Positions 31,415 to 43,989 of a stretch of DNA of 64,000 nucleotides are shown one piece after another. The notes beneath the pieces are model-generated. The model did no database searches, was not told the origin of the DNA, and saw nothing but the letters and a program-made list of their open reading frames with translations. Within the stretch, counting starts at the first letter, position 1; each line of letters starts with the position of its first letter. A program made the position numbers and the translations under genes. Origin of the DNA: Selaginella moellendorffii (taxonomy: Eukaryota; Streptophyta; Lycopodiopsida; Selaginellales; Selaginellaceae); contig NW_003314292.1 of the NCBI RefSeq assembly GCF_000143415.4, positions 737,325 through 801,324 of the forward strand, written 5' to 3'.

Positions 31415-33533
31415 AAGGCAGACTTAGTTGTGCATGTGGGTGATCTCGAGCTTATGTTGCAATCACTGTAGGTGGTGCCGAGTCAAGCTTTTAACCTCAT
31501 CCTTTATATGGATTGATTGCAGCGCAATTATGCCAAGTGTGATTTTGAGGTTTCTCCCCTTGTTTCATACTTCTTTATATTTTATCCATTCTTCTCACTT
31601 CCGTACCTCTTCGTCCCTTTGCTTCTACTTCTGCTTCCATTACTTTTATCCCCCCACTACTTCCTCCTACGTTTCCATCATGCTTTACTCTTCCCTTTTC
31701 TGATCCCTCTGACAATCTTTGTGTTGTAGCGGTTGACTGGATCATGAAGGAGTATTCTGATCTCTTTGAATTTGACCTATTGTTTGGGGCCAAGATTGCC
31801 ACACGTCATCTGATTCTAATCAAGGATGCTCATACAATCAAGGTTCCTATTCATTATTGGTCACCCACTGCACCATTGTGAGTGTTACTGAAGTCATCAA
31901 CGTCTTATTTCATCTAGCCTTTGGATTGTGAGTGGGCATTCATGGATCTCAAAGAGCTATTGTTGACTCCCCCAGTTTTGGCATATTCTGATTACATTTG
32001 ACCTTTTATTTTGTGCATGGATACTTCTGATATTGGTCTTGGAGGTGTGTTGATGCAAGAGAACCTAAGTGTACTTGGTCAATGCCATCCCATTGCATAT
32101 ATAAGCCATACATTACAACAAGTGGAGGTGAACTACTCCATAATAGAGGAGTGTTTAGCAACAGTCTAGGGTTTCAAGAAACTTCATGCATATTTATATG
32201 GTTCTCAGACATTACTTAAAGGTGATCATGCTGCCGTTACTTCATTATTGAAGTGAAAGAACTTAGTTGATCATACTACTTAATGGGCTTTGAAGCTTCA
32301 AATATATAATTTTGATGTTGTTCATCACCCAGGGAGTTCTATGGCTGATGTTAATGCCCTTTCTCGAACTCCTCTTCCTTCTCCACTCTCTCTCATGTTT
32401 TTGACAAGCTTGCTATTGCAGCATCTATGGATTTTCTAGACAAGGATTCTGTGTTGTTAGCGATTGTTATACTTGACATTTAGTATTCATAAAGTGCAAA
32501 GCAAGATTTACCTTCTCTTGATGAGGTTTATGAGGCTCAAAATATTGAGCCGTGGATTTGAAAGCTTTGAGATGGGTTTGAGAATCCTACATCACTTGCT
32601 GATGACTTGCCTTTTAGGCATTTACATTCTCAATATTGCTTTGAAGACCGCCTTTTTTATTTTGTGGGGACGGATTTTAATGATCATTTACGGCTAGTGG
32701 TGCCTTCAATATTTATTCTATGGTTTCTCTATGCCTACCATAATTCTCCTATTTTAGGTGGGCATATGGGACATTGTTGTATGACTGAGAAGCTATGCAA
32801 GTCTTTCTATTGGCCAAAGATGCAACATGATGTTATCCGTTATGTGCGTAGCTGCGTTTTGTGCCAAGCTCGTAATACTCCCCCTCATGCCGCGGAAGGA
32901 TGGTTAAAGTCAATTGTAGTTTCCCATCCATTTGAGTTGGTGGTGTTTAATCTTATGGGACATTTTCCATGATCGACTACTGATAATGAATATGTTATTA
33001 TTGCTTCTGACTATTTAACTCGTTGAGTGGAAGTTGGTGCTCTTGCTAGCACCTCTACAACTATTGTTGGATACTTCCTCCTTAATCAAGTGGTATTCTA
33101 GTATTTTTGTCTAGAGTAGATTCTTTTAGATAATAGTCCCGCATTTATGGTTAATGCATTTCATGTTTTAACATCTCAATTGGGGATATGCCACACTTTC
33201 GCAAGTGCTTATCATCCACAGTCAGACAGTTTGGTGGAACGGTTTGTTCGGAACTTTAAAGGAATAATTGTGAAGTACATGAACTTTTAGCATTCGGATT
33301 GAGATGGTTATTTACCGCCTCTTCGGTATACATATATCACAGAAGTGCCGAGTTTTGTTAGTGCTTTGCCATATAAATTTTTATATGGTCATGATCCAAT
33401 ATTACTAACGAAGTTGGGTTTACTTTTGCGATTGCCACAAGCTGCCGATGCTAGGTTTTGGGATCAGTATTTGACGAACATTCTTCCATTTGTCTGAGCA
33501 GAGTTTATTGAACACTTAGGCCATAGATCTCTA
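31415..33533 (+). pseudogene. Pol remnants of the outer gypsy element
   Basis: Pieces in order: LILYMDWLQRNYAKCDF (end of protease), HLILIKDAHTIKVPI (start of RT), then a jump to RNase H (AFMDLKELLLTPPVLAYSD, MDTSDIGLGGVLMQEN, HHPGSSMADVNALSR), the integrase zinc finger (GGHMGHCCMTEKLCKSFYW, CVLCQ) and core (LLDNSPAFMVNAFHV, AYHPQSDSLVERFVRNFKG). The RT palm with YxDD is missing. Many stops. It is interrupted by the GGTGA insertion at 33539. Confidence 0.8.
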
Positions 33534-33538
33534 GGTGA

Positions 33539-34495
33539 TGTCGCGAATGTGACTTCGGGTATCGAAAGTTACCTGTCGGCCAATCCTTACGGACACTCTT
33601 ACCTTACTGCCACGACGGCAGGAGGTCGGTATTGCTGGACCCGTTATTAGTCTCCGCCTAAGCTAGTTGAGAAACTGGTCCTCGCGTGTGCACTTGACCA
33701 GATGGGCATAAGGACGGAATTCCTAAGTGCTATTAGTCAAGCATACTTGACTTGGTTAGAGAAACTCATTCGTTGACTTGCACTTGCTAGTGTTGGGAAC
33801 CCCCGCGATATTGAGCTTGGTCCCTCAACATCGCTATATGATAGCTTACCGTGTCTGCCAAACACCCTCGCTATCATGCCCTTTGTGTTAGTCTCAATTT
33901 GTCCCAGATGCTATTTATGGAAAGTGTCCAGATTTGCTCATTTGGCATATCTACGGAATGTAGAGATTGGCCTGAACACAATGGTGTTCGTCCCGTGTCC
34001 AAATTCGCAATCTAAGGACATTCCATATTTAGTAAGTTTCGAGCGTCCGGCTTGGGTCTAAGCCCAAGTTCCATTCTATGCTAGTTGGTGGAGTACCCAT
34101 ATCCTCGTGTTAGGCCACCGGTATGCCGAAATAGCGCCAGACTCCGTTTGGCTCCATTTTGCGTGCTGGTCCTGGCATTGGGATGCTGGTTGCTCTAGGA
34201 CTGTTCCAAGTCGCTCCGGGCCCCTGTCCCTTCGCTCCTTGGGCTATATGCTCGGGAGTTGCTCCGTGGTCCGGTTTCATCACTCCTTGGCGTCACGCTT
34301 GGGAGTTTGGCACTGTTCCTTCGTTCAGTGGCCCAAGGCCCTGAACCTCGGGTTCCTATGGACACGTGGCACGGACACGTGGTATGTGACACGTGGCATC
34401 TGTCACGTGGCACAAAGAGGGTTTAGGTTCCGCTTCGTGGTGTTATCCTATGGTAAATCACCATAGGATAAAGGGTCAAAACCACGTGCGCTACA
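33539..34495 (+). repeat. 5' LTR of the LARD-like element
   Basis: 957 bp. Compared with the 3' LTR a single internal block (between 'gtaagtttcgag' and 'ggcttgggtctaagc') is deleted. It has several 'cacgtggca' repeats near its 3' end (34360-34410), which are G-box-like ACGTG cores. Confidence 0.9.
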
Positions 34496-37400
34496 TTTGG
34501 TATCAGAGGATGAGTCTCAGCGAGTACTATTCAATGAGATTGGGCAACTAGTCTTGTTGCATACGCAGAGATGAAAACGATGATCCGAGTGGGTACACGT
34601 TTGGGTGCAAAGACTTCGCAATCGTTCCTTGGGTATGGATTCGGTTACCTTCTTGTACCGTAATTATGTGAGCTTGCTCTTGGGCTCATAAGATGGATTT
34701 GAGTTGTTCCAGTAGCACGAGTTTGCGCTTGGGCTCGTGAGTGAGGCACGTTAGCAACTCAAGGTTACACTTTGAGTTGGCAGGATTAATGTTAGCCTAT
34801 CATTGGTTCCATGAGTTATTCCTTGTACCATGGGTGAAAGCAAACCTACTTGGGTTTGCTATGAGTGGCAAATAGGCTGGTCCGTAGCTGTTTAGCACGG
34901 CACTAGTGGATCCTTCCTAGGCATGATTATAATTGGATCAGTCAAGACTGTAGGGAATAGTCTATTGGTGCAAGTAATCATTGCCATGCTCTCTCATAAA
35001 CTTTTCTTCGATTGAACTGAAGGCAGTGCGAAAGCAAGCTTGAGGTTTGGTCAAAGATGAGACCGAAAAGAGAGTCATCGGGGACGAAGGATCAAACACG
35101 TAAATCATTTTCTCTTCTTGGAGAGATGATTTGCAACGAGGTGTTAACTCATTGCTTGTGTTCACATCATGCAATCAAGAGTCCCTATCCTGATGCATGT
35201 TGGAGATGGTGGTTTTACAATGGTGAGTTGTGGGATGGATAGCAGTGAAGCGCTAAACCATTTTATCTAAGCTTGCTATTGGAAGACTTGGGTTGCAATG
35301 CTCAATTCTTTTCCGGGGAACCTTGCTATTGCTCCTTGAGTAGCTTGGTGTTGGATTAGTGTTGAGTTTGGTCAGAAAGAGAGTGGCATGAGCTTGTCCG
35401 TGTTATGAACAAAAGTTAGTGGTGTTGGGTGTCGTAAATCTCTATTGGTGGAGTGTGGCATTTATATTGCATTTTGTCGAATCGAGTTGGCATTTGATAC
35501 TCACATAAACGTTTAAAGTAATGACATAAGCCTTGCTCATTGCGTTACTCAATTGATGATCAAGTCATTGTGATTTATATCATATCCATGTGATAATGAG
35601 CAATGTGTTTACGAAGTTGCTTGGGTAAATGATGATCAACCCCAAAGTGGTTGATGGAGAAGCTAGTCTACTTGCACGAAGTAGCATTGTAGTAGCTTTG
35701 ACTGAATTCTCGGAGATGGTCCATTATGCTAAGCTTAAGTTGGTACCTTGTTTCCTTGAGGGTTTGCCCATAAGGTGTTAGGAATGGGTTGTAGCATTCA
35801 TTTGCTATAGCTCATATGTTGATCCGTTAGCACTTGGAGTAGATTATTGGATGGAGAAGGTGTGAGATGGATGCATTGACATCGCTAGCACTTGTGTTAG
35901 TGGAAGTGGCATTGTTGATTCGAGTGATGAGGAATTTTCCTTAGAGCTTGATTTTCCATGTCATTTTTCTTGTTAGTGTTTTGGCTTTACATTGGATCTT
36001 GAAGGTGGTTGAAGAAGAGTGTTAGTGCAATGTGGATATCTGAAGATGTGGTCTTCGTGATCAAGCCTTGGATGTTCATTTTGCATTTTGCAGATGTCGG
36101 TGTTGGATGTCGGAAAAATGGGCAAAGATGTTCGATGCTTAAGCATGTTGTTCGATCATGAGAATTTGTGTTGAGGTGAGCCTATGTGAAGTTGTTGGTA
36201 GGAGGAAGTTGGTTGAGTCTTGAAAGTTTGCATTCCTGGACTGAGAGTTATTCTTTCTCTAGGATGGAAATTTTCCACAAATTTTCTTAGACTTTTCCAA
36301 TGGCTGATCTATTGATCATTTTGTCCGAAAACCATTCCATTTTCGAAAGCCAGTACAAACTAGTGAAGGGGTTGGAGTTGACTTCGGTTGGCTTAGATCT
36401 TAGTAAGTAGTTTGTATGATGCAGCCCGAAAGGGATGCTGACTTTTGAGGCTAAGGCAATTAAGTTGGATAGAGTCTAGAGTTGGTATAGAAAAGTGGCC
36501 GTTACGCTTTTCTAAGAAGGGTGACCCTTGTGCCTTTCTTTTGTAGCATTATGCTCGGTGGCAGGTTGTACCTTGCATTACGTTAGACTCTATGAGAGTA
36601 GTGAGCTCTCACTGATCTTGACTTAGTCTTGGTAGCCCTGCACCTTGGCTGAGGATGGTGATGTCCAACTTAGTTGTTTGAGTTTGAGATGTTGGTACCC
36701 ATACTATAGCTTTGTCTATGAGGAGGTTGTGTACCAATATAGATCCATCTCATGGTCTTCACTTTAGTTTCAGCTGAGTGTTGATCATGCATAGCTAGCC
36801 TCTTCAAAGCATGCTCAGAGCTATTAGCTAAATGCATTGGTGAGCTTATTGCAGTTGAGTTGGATTCGAGTGGTCATTTAGTTTGTGCTTGTCAATGAAC
36901 TTTTATCTCATACCGAAGGTATCATGTTCATGTTGGACAAGTGTATGACTCGATGACGTGAGTTTAGTGTTTGGGTCTTGTAAAGACAAGTTGAAAGAGT
37001 GATTGTTAGTTGCTTTGCGACTAATGATTGCTTGTAGACTTTGTCAAGAGACTGTTGACACTTGCTTCACTCGATGATGATTTAGCAATGATAGGTTTGC
37101 TTTACCGGATGGTGTTGCGGAGGATCGTGTCGTTAGACTTACATGGTTTTTCCATGTTGACATGTCGACTCTATCTCTGTCGATATCATTTGGTTGCATT
37201 TAGTTCGTGGTGTTGGATTTCATTGAGTCTTGGATGTGGTGACTCACTCCTTGAGGAAGTGTTATCTGTAACTGAGTTTTGCTAAAGGATTGGTCTCGGT
37301 TACTAATTAAAGTATCTTCGACCTTGGTTAGCTTGGTTGCTGGAAAGCTCCGAGTGGTGATTCACTCATGCTTCCTTCTAGCTTTGTTTTGGTGTTGATG

Positions 37401-39396
37401 GCATTGAAGTGATGCTTTGTCATTGACATTGTTGATATTGAGATCTGAGTGAAATGAGATATCCTTCCAAAAGATTGATATTGAGTTTCATTAGTCTTGA
37501 TGAATATAGTATTGATGATTTGGCTATAGCTTTGTGTTGTTGGCATTCGTGCATTTGCTAGTTAGCAACTGTGTTGACGTTCAAACGAACTGAGTGGCAA
37601 GTTGAGTTAGTTGTGTTCTAGACGAGATTATTTAGTAGAGGGTTGAGCTTTAGCTTTTCCTTGAAAAATGATTTAGTCGTGGACTATGCTAACTCTACGA
37701 GAAGAAGAGTTAGTGATCGATATTAGAATGTTGAGTCCTTGCTGGATTTGAGTTCGGAATATAGCAATCATTAATGATTCTTTTTGAGCTTGTTATGAAG
37801 TGAGTTACGTTTTGCTATAGATGGATTCATGGAGGATCGTTTGATGATCACTTGTTAAGCATAGCTTCGTTATGCTTAGCTTTTGGATTGATGCAGAAAT
37901 GCTCTTCATTAGCTTTGGCATTATGAAGTTTGGCTTATGGATGTGTTGAGGAAGATATTGTGGGTTGCACCATGATTTCTTCTTTAGCATTGAAGTTAGC
38001 TTCTATGAGACTCGTGATCATTATTAGGCAAGACTTAGTTATAGGCTTCTTCGAGCTTTTGGTTCTTGAGTTTTGTGCTCATTGTTCCATTTGTTAGAAG
38101 TTGTTGGGGAAGGCATTTTGGCTCATTAGCTTCGATGTTGAAGTTGGTTTTTGCATCTGGCAATCATTGGTGATGATTAACTATCATGTTGGATAGTTGA
38201 TTATTCTTATCACTACATTGATGGGATGATTGATGATCTTTCATGATGGTTAGTTGTTCTCTTTGATGGCTTATGGCTTTTCGCAATACCACATGTTCTT
38301 TGTGGTTTGCTCTGGATTGGTCTCTTGGGTTTGAGACGTCAGTCGGATGTTGCTAACACTTGCTTAGGCAATTTAAGTTCCTTGGTATTGTTGGCTGGGA
38401 TCTATTCAGATTGGCTTTTGTGATAGTTGGCAGGCATGAGTGTTTGTTGGTCTTACCATATTCATTCTCTTCTGTTGATTGTTGCTCGAGTTAGTTTTGA
38501 TAGATTTGGATGTTATTTCCTTCGGGTGATACATTCGCGAGCATTGTGCTTGTTAGTCAATGATACTTTGTGTTCTTTGAGTTCTCTCTAGTAAGTTGTT
38601 GGCTTACTGTCTACTATCTTCGGTAGTTAAGTTTTATCATTGAGTTTACTTGATGATATACTTGCTATTGAATTTTGTTGGATGGTTAATCCTATGTTTT
38701 CCAATGATAGTGATCTTGGTGGTTCCTACACTATAAATACTAGTTTATCGGATGATAACTTATGTGGAATACTTTTGTGTTCTACTCTAAGATATAATCA
38801 CTAGTAATTAAGCTTCTCAGATATCATTGTTTATGACTTTGATATCGTCCCTATATATTGATCTTTGAGTTTGGGCCAGTATAGGCAGACTGGCTTCGGC
38901 ACTTCGTGTGCATGTTGAAATCTCTAGTCATGGGGTAGCTACTGTCGACTGGTCACATAACCCGCCTCTCTGTCGATGTTCCTTATTTTCGTTGAAAGGG
39001 CGTGACCGTGTAAACAACTCTAACTGCCTGTTGACAGTAGTCTATCTAAACCTTACCGACGGGTTTGGTTTCTTTGCTCAGGAGGGTTGGGGCCTCTGGC
39101 TTCTCTCTCTATGTCCCTGCGGGCAGGGCATATCACACTTTTGTAAGCTGGGTGACTCCCAGAGCAGCAGGGGTGGCTGACTCCATAGGTCATTTCCTTG
39201 TCGGTGACGGCCGGAAGGTGTCTGAGCTGGTAGCGCATCCGCGTTAGACAAAGAGGTTCCCCCTAACTCATTTAAGTTGGTGCATTTCTCACATAGTGTG
39301 AGTACTGTGAACTTTTTATGGAGTTGTTTCCTTGGCGGTATTCTAGACTGGAGTATGCATCGACGAGGACGTCGATCTTCCCCAAGGGGGGGAGAG
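34496..39396 (+). other. Non-coding interior of the LARD-like element
   Basis: 4.9 kb rich in TTG/GTT words, with stops in every frame and no frame longer than about 90 codons. I looked for zinc knuckle, DSG/DTG, YxDD and integrase motifs on both strands and saw none. If it was once a coding element, its coding part is no longer readable. Confidence 0.6.
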
Positions 39397-40539
39397 TGTC
39401 GCGAATGTGACTTCGGGTATCGAAAGTTACCTGTCGGCCAGTCCTTACGGACACTCTTACCTTACTGCCACGACGGCAGGAGGTCGGTATTGCTGGACCC
39501 GTTATTAGTCTCCGCCTAAGCTAGTTGAGAAACTGGTCCTCGCGTGTGCACTTGACCAGATGGGCATAAGGACGGAATTCCTAAGTGCTATTAGTCAAGC
39601 ATACTTGACCTGGTTAGAGAAACTCATTCGTTGACTTGCACTTGCTAGTGTTGGGAACCCCCGCGATATTGAGCTTGGTCCCTCAACATCGCTATATGAT
39701 AGCTTACCGTGTCTGCCAAACACCCTCGCTATCATGCCCTTTGTGTTAGTCTCAATTTGTCCCAGATGCTATTTATGGAAAGTGTCCAGATTTGCTCATT
39801 TGGCATATCTACGGAATGTAGAGATCGGCCTGAACACAATGGTGTTCGTCCCGTGTCCAAATTCGCAATCTAAGGACATTCCATATTTAGTAAGTTTCGA
39901 GCTTGTCCCAGAGACTAACTCTTAATACTAAGGGAGGCTTAGGGTGAAAGCCCAAAGCGTGTGTTCCTCAAGGGGGGGGGGGCTGTGGGGGGTTCCAAAT
40001 GTATAGTAGGGATAGTGGGTAGGTCGGGCATGGCCGACCAACCTGAGGCATAGTCTAGCTCCCGCTTGCGTGTTTGTCCTTGTTCTGCGTCTGGCTTGGG
40101 TCTAAGCCCAAGTTCCATTCCATGCTAGTTGGTGGAGTACCCATATCCTCGCGTTAGGCCACCGGTATGCCGAAATAGCGCTAGACTCCGTTTGGCTCCA
40201 TTTTGCGTGCTGGTCCTGGCATTGGGATGCTGGTTGCTCTAGGACTGTTCCAAGTCGCTCCGGGCCCCTGTCCCTTCGCTCCTTGGGCTATATGCTCGGG
40301 AGTTGCTCCGTGGTCCGGTTTCATCACTCCTTGGCGTCACGCTTGGGAGTTTGGCACCGTTCCTTCGTTCAGTGGCCCAAGGCCCTGAACCTTGGGTTCC
40401 TATGGACATGTGGCACGGACACGTGGTATGTGACACGTGGCATCTGTCACGTGGCACAAAGAGGGTTTAGGTTCCGCTTCGTGGTGTTATCCTATGGTAA
40501 ATCACCATAGGATAAAGGGTCAAAACCACGTGCGCTACA
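39397..40539 (+). repeat. 3' LTR of the LARD-like element
   Basis: Full-length 1143-bp LTR. The same family occurs as a solo LTR at 30269-31414 and as a partial minus copy at 56465-56960. Confidence 0.9.
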
Positions 40540-40544
40540 GGTGA

Positions 40545-40870
40545 TATCAATTGTTCCTGATCCCTTTGTATGAAATGTTTTAACTGCTACATATGCACAA
40601 TTTATAGAGGATTGACTTGTTAGACATTATGCCAAACCTTATAAATTTGCGGTCCAACTTGCTATAACACCCAATATGGTCCTTTCCACTAAACAAGGAG
40701 CCCTTTAAATAAACCACATACCGTAAGATGGGGAAAATGGACTAACACTAAGTCATCCACTTTGTACTTTGTAGGTGGACGTCCCCTCCTCTTAGAATAA
40801 TGGAAGACCATTAGTTTTTTCTTGTAAATGGGTTAGAATTTGGAAGAACATCAGAAGGAGGCATTGGTGA
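40545..40870 (-). pseudogene. Inverted integrase end inside the outer gypsy element
   Basis: In minus orientation it encodes the post-core integrase segment (FPHLTVCGLFKG, WKGPYWVL). The same text is at 53160-53400 in the other gypsy copy (HFPYLTKRGLSKGLLTQWKGPY). Because the outer element reads on plus, this 3' part was flipped or patched in before the LARD-like element landed at GGTGA. Confidence 0.55.
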
Positions 40871-41040
40871 TGTAAGGTTCAAGTGTACATTTACGATGCC
40901 ATATACTAATATTAGCGTAATAGAATTAGCGTAAGATTGGTTTTAATCTAGACCACTCACTCCTGTATATAAGCTATGGTTTTTGGGCTAATTGATATGC
41001 ATATTTTCAATATTCCCTTTTCATATTCCATGCACTCACA
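40871..41040 (+). repeat. 3' LTR of the outer gypsy element
   Basis: Starts TGTAAGGTTCAAGTGTACA and ends ATGCACTCACA. 170 bp, shorter than the 5' copy. Confidence 0.75.
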
Positions 41041-41109
41041 AATACATTTATTTAAACTTTGTTAAAATATTCTAAATATATATAGCCAAACTGGATAAAT
41101 AAACCCTTA

Positions 41110-42490
41110 ATTGTACACACAGCTTCATGAGTTCCATGAACTAGGATTTTGGGGATGGAATCGTTGAAGTGGCCAATATTTTCTAGCAGCAACATGATTT
41201 CAGTGGTGAGAAAACGTTTTCAATGGATGATGAGTTTCTGGGGAACCTCTTTCCTAGCCCCATTGGCAGCGGGGTGTTTGATCAATTGCGTGCCGGTTCT
41301 GCTTGTTTGAGAGCGGGTTCGCGCTCTTTTTTGCCTTCCTTATCAACGTCTGTGTTGAATGGAGAAGCAGCTGCTCGTCGAGCTTGATGAGTCCCCAGTT
41401 TTTTATGCCAATGTTTTTCAGCAGCAATTGCAACATGAATCTAGAAGCATGGATAGCACCGAAGAAATGGATGAAGAGTTTCTTGAGGAGATTTTTTCAA
41501 GCTCAGACACGGAGTTTGATCAGTTTGGATGGAGAAGCAGCCATATGTCGAGTTTGATGAGCCCCTGGAGCGGCCACCACTGGATGGGGCGCACAAACAC
41601 TTTCAGTGGATGTGTTTTTAATATAAAGTGTAATTTATTTTGATATACACAAAAACAGCTGGGAAAAAAATTGTACATTTCCGAGGCTGCAAGCACATCT
41701 ATGGAATCACAAAGTTATTGGAGCTATACTATGGCTACAAGACTTAATTAAGTAACATCCTTGACACGGTCAAGAGCTATGCCTCAACACCAACGTTGGC
41801 CTTGATCTCAAGACTTTGCCACCTCAAATGAAAACCATTATGAAGCAGCTATCGATGCACTCAGAAACGCAGCAGGCCAAGCTGGCGAAACGTCTACGAT
41901 CATCAAGGTATACATCTTCTTTTAAGTTCTCTTTCTTTATAAAAAGACAGCAGGGAAGAGAAAAATGCCAATAGAGCCAATGCTGCGAAAAGAAAGAGCT
42001 GCTTCCTAAATCCCATATATGGAATCACCAAGAAAATATAGGAGCTACTTGATTCGTGTTACTTCCGGGACATGGTCCAAGTGTTTACATCCTTAACACA
42101 AACACAATTGGCCTTGATCTCCCAAGATTTTGCCACCTCAAATGGAACCCATTGTCAAGCAGCAATCGATCACACGTTGACGCAGCAGGGCCAAGGTTGT
42201 GATGATCACAAGCTGGCAGATGAGGGTTTAGAGCCGGAGGAACTCGCCACCACCTAGTATCCTCACCTTCATTGAGTTTCATAGACGGGGATTTTGGAGA
42301 TGGAATCGTTCAAGATGGGCAAGAAGTTGCCAATGGTTTGCAGCCGTAGAAGCATGGGTAGTTGCTAGGAAATGTGACTACCCTCGTCATATATTCTATA
42401 AATCTTGGATGGCAAATACTTTCAGACGATGTGTTTTTGGAGGAGATCACGTCGATCACGGATAGCACCATTGGCAACATTTTGGAGCTG
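41110..42490 (+). pseudogene. Type I MADS pseudogenes (at least two partial copies)
   Basis: In order: a tail piece (41150-41290, 'gagaaaacgttttcaatggatgatga'), a second tail (41455-41620, MDEEFLEEIFSSSD), a broken MADS exon (41655-41910), a second MADS exon (41945-42140), LEPEEL codons (42230) and a last tail piece (42270-42490). Frames are shifted throughout. The MADS-MADS-tail order again matches the double-domain gene. Confidence 0.75.
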
Positions 42491-42659
42491 TAATATTGTG
42501 GAAAATTTTGCAATAATTTGAAATATTATACATAAATTGTACTGATGATGGAAAGAATGAACAGGAAAATTTTACTACTTAAACGCTTGCTATACATGGA
42601 TTTATATATGCGTTTCCTAGATTCCTGCTGTTGATTCTAGCTGCATGGTTGATTCCAGC

Positions 42660-42951
42660 TGCTCCAACAGACGAAGTGGCGGAGCGCACTGGATGATCTT
42701 CCCGACGAGATGCATGAGCTACTCTTCTTGGTGGAGCGGATGAGGATCACCAAGAGGCGCAACAATCCGAGCTCCATGGACGATCTTCCCGACGACGTTC
42801 CCATCCGGATCCTGTCCCTGCTCATCTCCTCGCGCCAATTGTATTGGTGTAGCCTGGTGAGCAAGAGGTGGGCACAGCCGGCAAGGCTCGTCACGCATTT
42901 CAGGTTGGAATCGTCCGGTGAGCATGCGCAACGGGGTCTCCTTTCCTGGTT

Positions 42952-42984
<33 letters not shown>

Positions 42985-43935
42985 TCACAGGTTCCTCAAA
43001 GTGGCTATGCTCTTGTCTTGACTGGCTATCGGTGAATGGAAAAATCCTCCACTCCCTTACCATCAGCATCAATGTGGATCGCCATTCTCGCTACGGAGGC
43101 TCTGGAGACTATGGAGGGAGGTGCCTCCATATCAACGATGGTGTCGATCTTGGCGGCCCTCTCACGACCAAGGCAGCGGCTCTAATTCTTCCCGCGCTCG
43201 CCATACGCACACACTTGGACGTGGCCACGACGAAACAGCTCATCGAGTTGTGCCCACTCATATACTTCCCGCCGACCTATTTGCTCAAGAACCACAGCCT
43301 CCACTATTTGGGGATTCGCGCCCACAAGGGCCCCGGCTGGAGCGTTGCCAGCTTTTCTCTCGTGCTCAACATGCCCAAGCTCTGGTGGATGTGTACCTCA
43401 CGTGGAGCTCTCACTGTCTACGTGCAACGTGGAATGGTGGTGCTTCATGGGCAAGTTTGGATTGTTCAGGGCCTGGTCATGTCCCAGCTCAACACGCTCA
43501 CGCTCACCAATACCTCCTGAGGCAGTGCCCACGTCTAGAAAATTATCGAGCCGTTTGTCAGGAGGGCGAGCATCAGTGGCATCGAGCATCAGACAGGCGC
43601 CACTGCGTGTCCACATCGACGCATCCTACTCGAACAAGCGGGTGCCGTGCTGGGACAATGACGAGATCGACTTTGTACAGGAGTTCCGCAGCTGCGTGGT
43701 GCAGCTCGAAGTAACAGGCATTGTGTGCATTGAGGAGCCGCCTGAATTTCGGCCCCGGGTGCCTCCGGCGATCGTGGAGCTGGGCACAGCGTTCCCCGGT
43801 CGTGTCAAGGTGCATCCCATCCGCTTTGGCATGCCACCGCGCTGCGGCGTTGTCTGGCGCTGCATGAAGCCCAAGCTTGATTCGCCCTACACTGCAATCC
43901 ACCACTGGTGCGCAGTTTCGACGAGAACACGGAGT
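42660..43935 (+). pseudogene. F-box pseudogene, third copy
   Basis: Begins in the SALDDLPDEM codons (no start methionine), keeps the F-box (LPDDVPIRILSLLISSRQL) and then an expanded AGC run (42957-42983). After that it shifts to other frames: LHINDGVDLGGPLTTKAA, LVMSQLNTLTLTNTS (stop), and finally the intact-looking C-terminal domain (RVHIDASYSNKRVPCWDNDE to MKPKLDSPYTAIHH). Several frameshifts and a small deletion make it non-functional. It is on the plus strand, opposite to genes 1 and 2. Confidence 0.85.
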
Positions 43936-43951
43936 TGTGTGCGTGAACAAG

Positions 43952-43986
<35 letters not shown>
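43952..43986 (+). repeat. (TG)n microsatellite
   Basis: About 17 TG units directly after the F-box pseudogene. Confidence 0.9.
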
Positions 43987-43987
<1 letters not shown>

Positions 43988-43989
43988 TT

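Larger units (their letters stand above)
33539..40539 (+). mobile_element. LARD-like non-autonomous LTR element
   Basis: LTRs at 33539-34495 and 39397-40539 start TGTCGCGAATG and end GTGCGCTACA; the target duplication GGTGA is perfect (33534-33538, 40540-40544). A primer site TGGTATCAGAG (initiator-Met tRNA) follows the 5' LTR and a purine tract (ccaaggggggg) precedes the 3' LTR. The 5' LTR lacks about 186 bases present in the 3' one. Apart from that the LTRs look nearly identical, so it is fairly young. The 4.9-kb interior has no gag or pol that I can recognise and only short frames, which suggests a large retrotransposon derivative that relies on another element. Confidence 0.85.
18336..41040 (+). 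mobile_element. Outer Ty3/gypsy element hosting nested insertions
   Basis: Delimited by LTRs 18336-18678 (tgtgaggtcc...cactcaca) and 40871-41040 (tgtaaggttc...cactcaca). Own sequence runs in plus order: gag (18957-19617), zinc knuckle and protease (29764-30268), protease/RT start, RNase H and integrase (31415-33533). Three later insertions split it: 19623-29758, 30269-31414 and 33539-40539. Much of the RT core is deleted and stops are frequent, so it is long dead. No matching target duplication is left at its ends. Confidence 0.8.

Noticed and set aside
34496-34510. tRNA-like text TGGTATCAGAG near LTRs
   Set aside because: These are primer-binding sites complementary to initiator tRNA, not tRNA genes.
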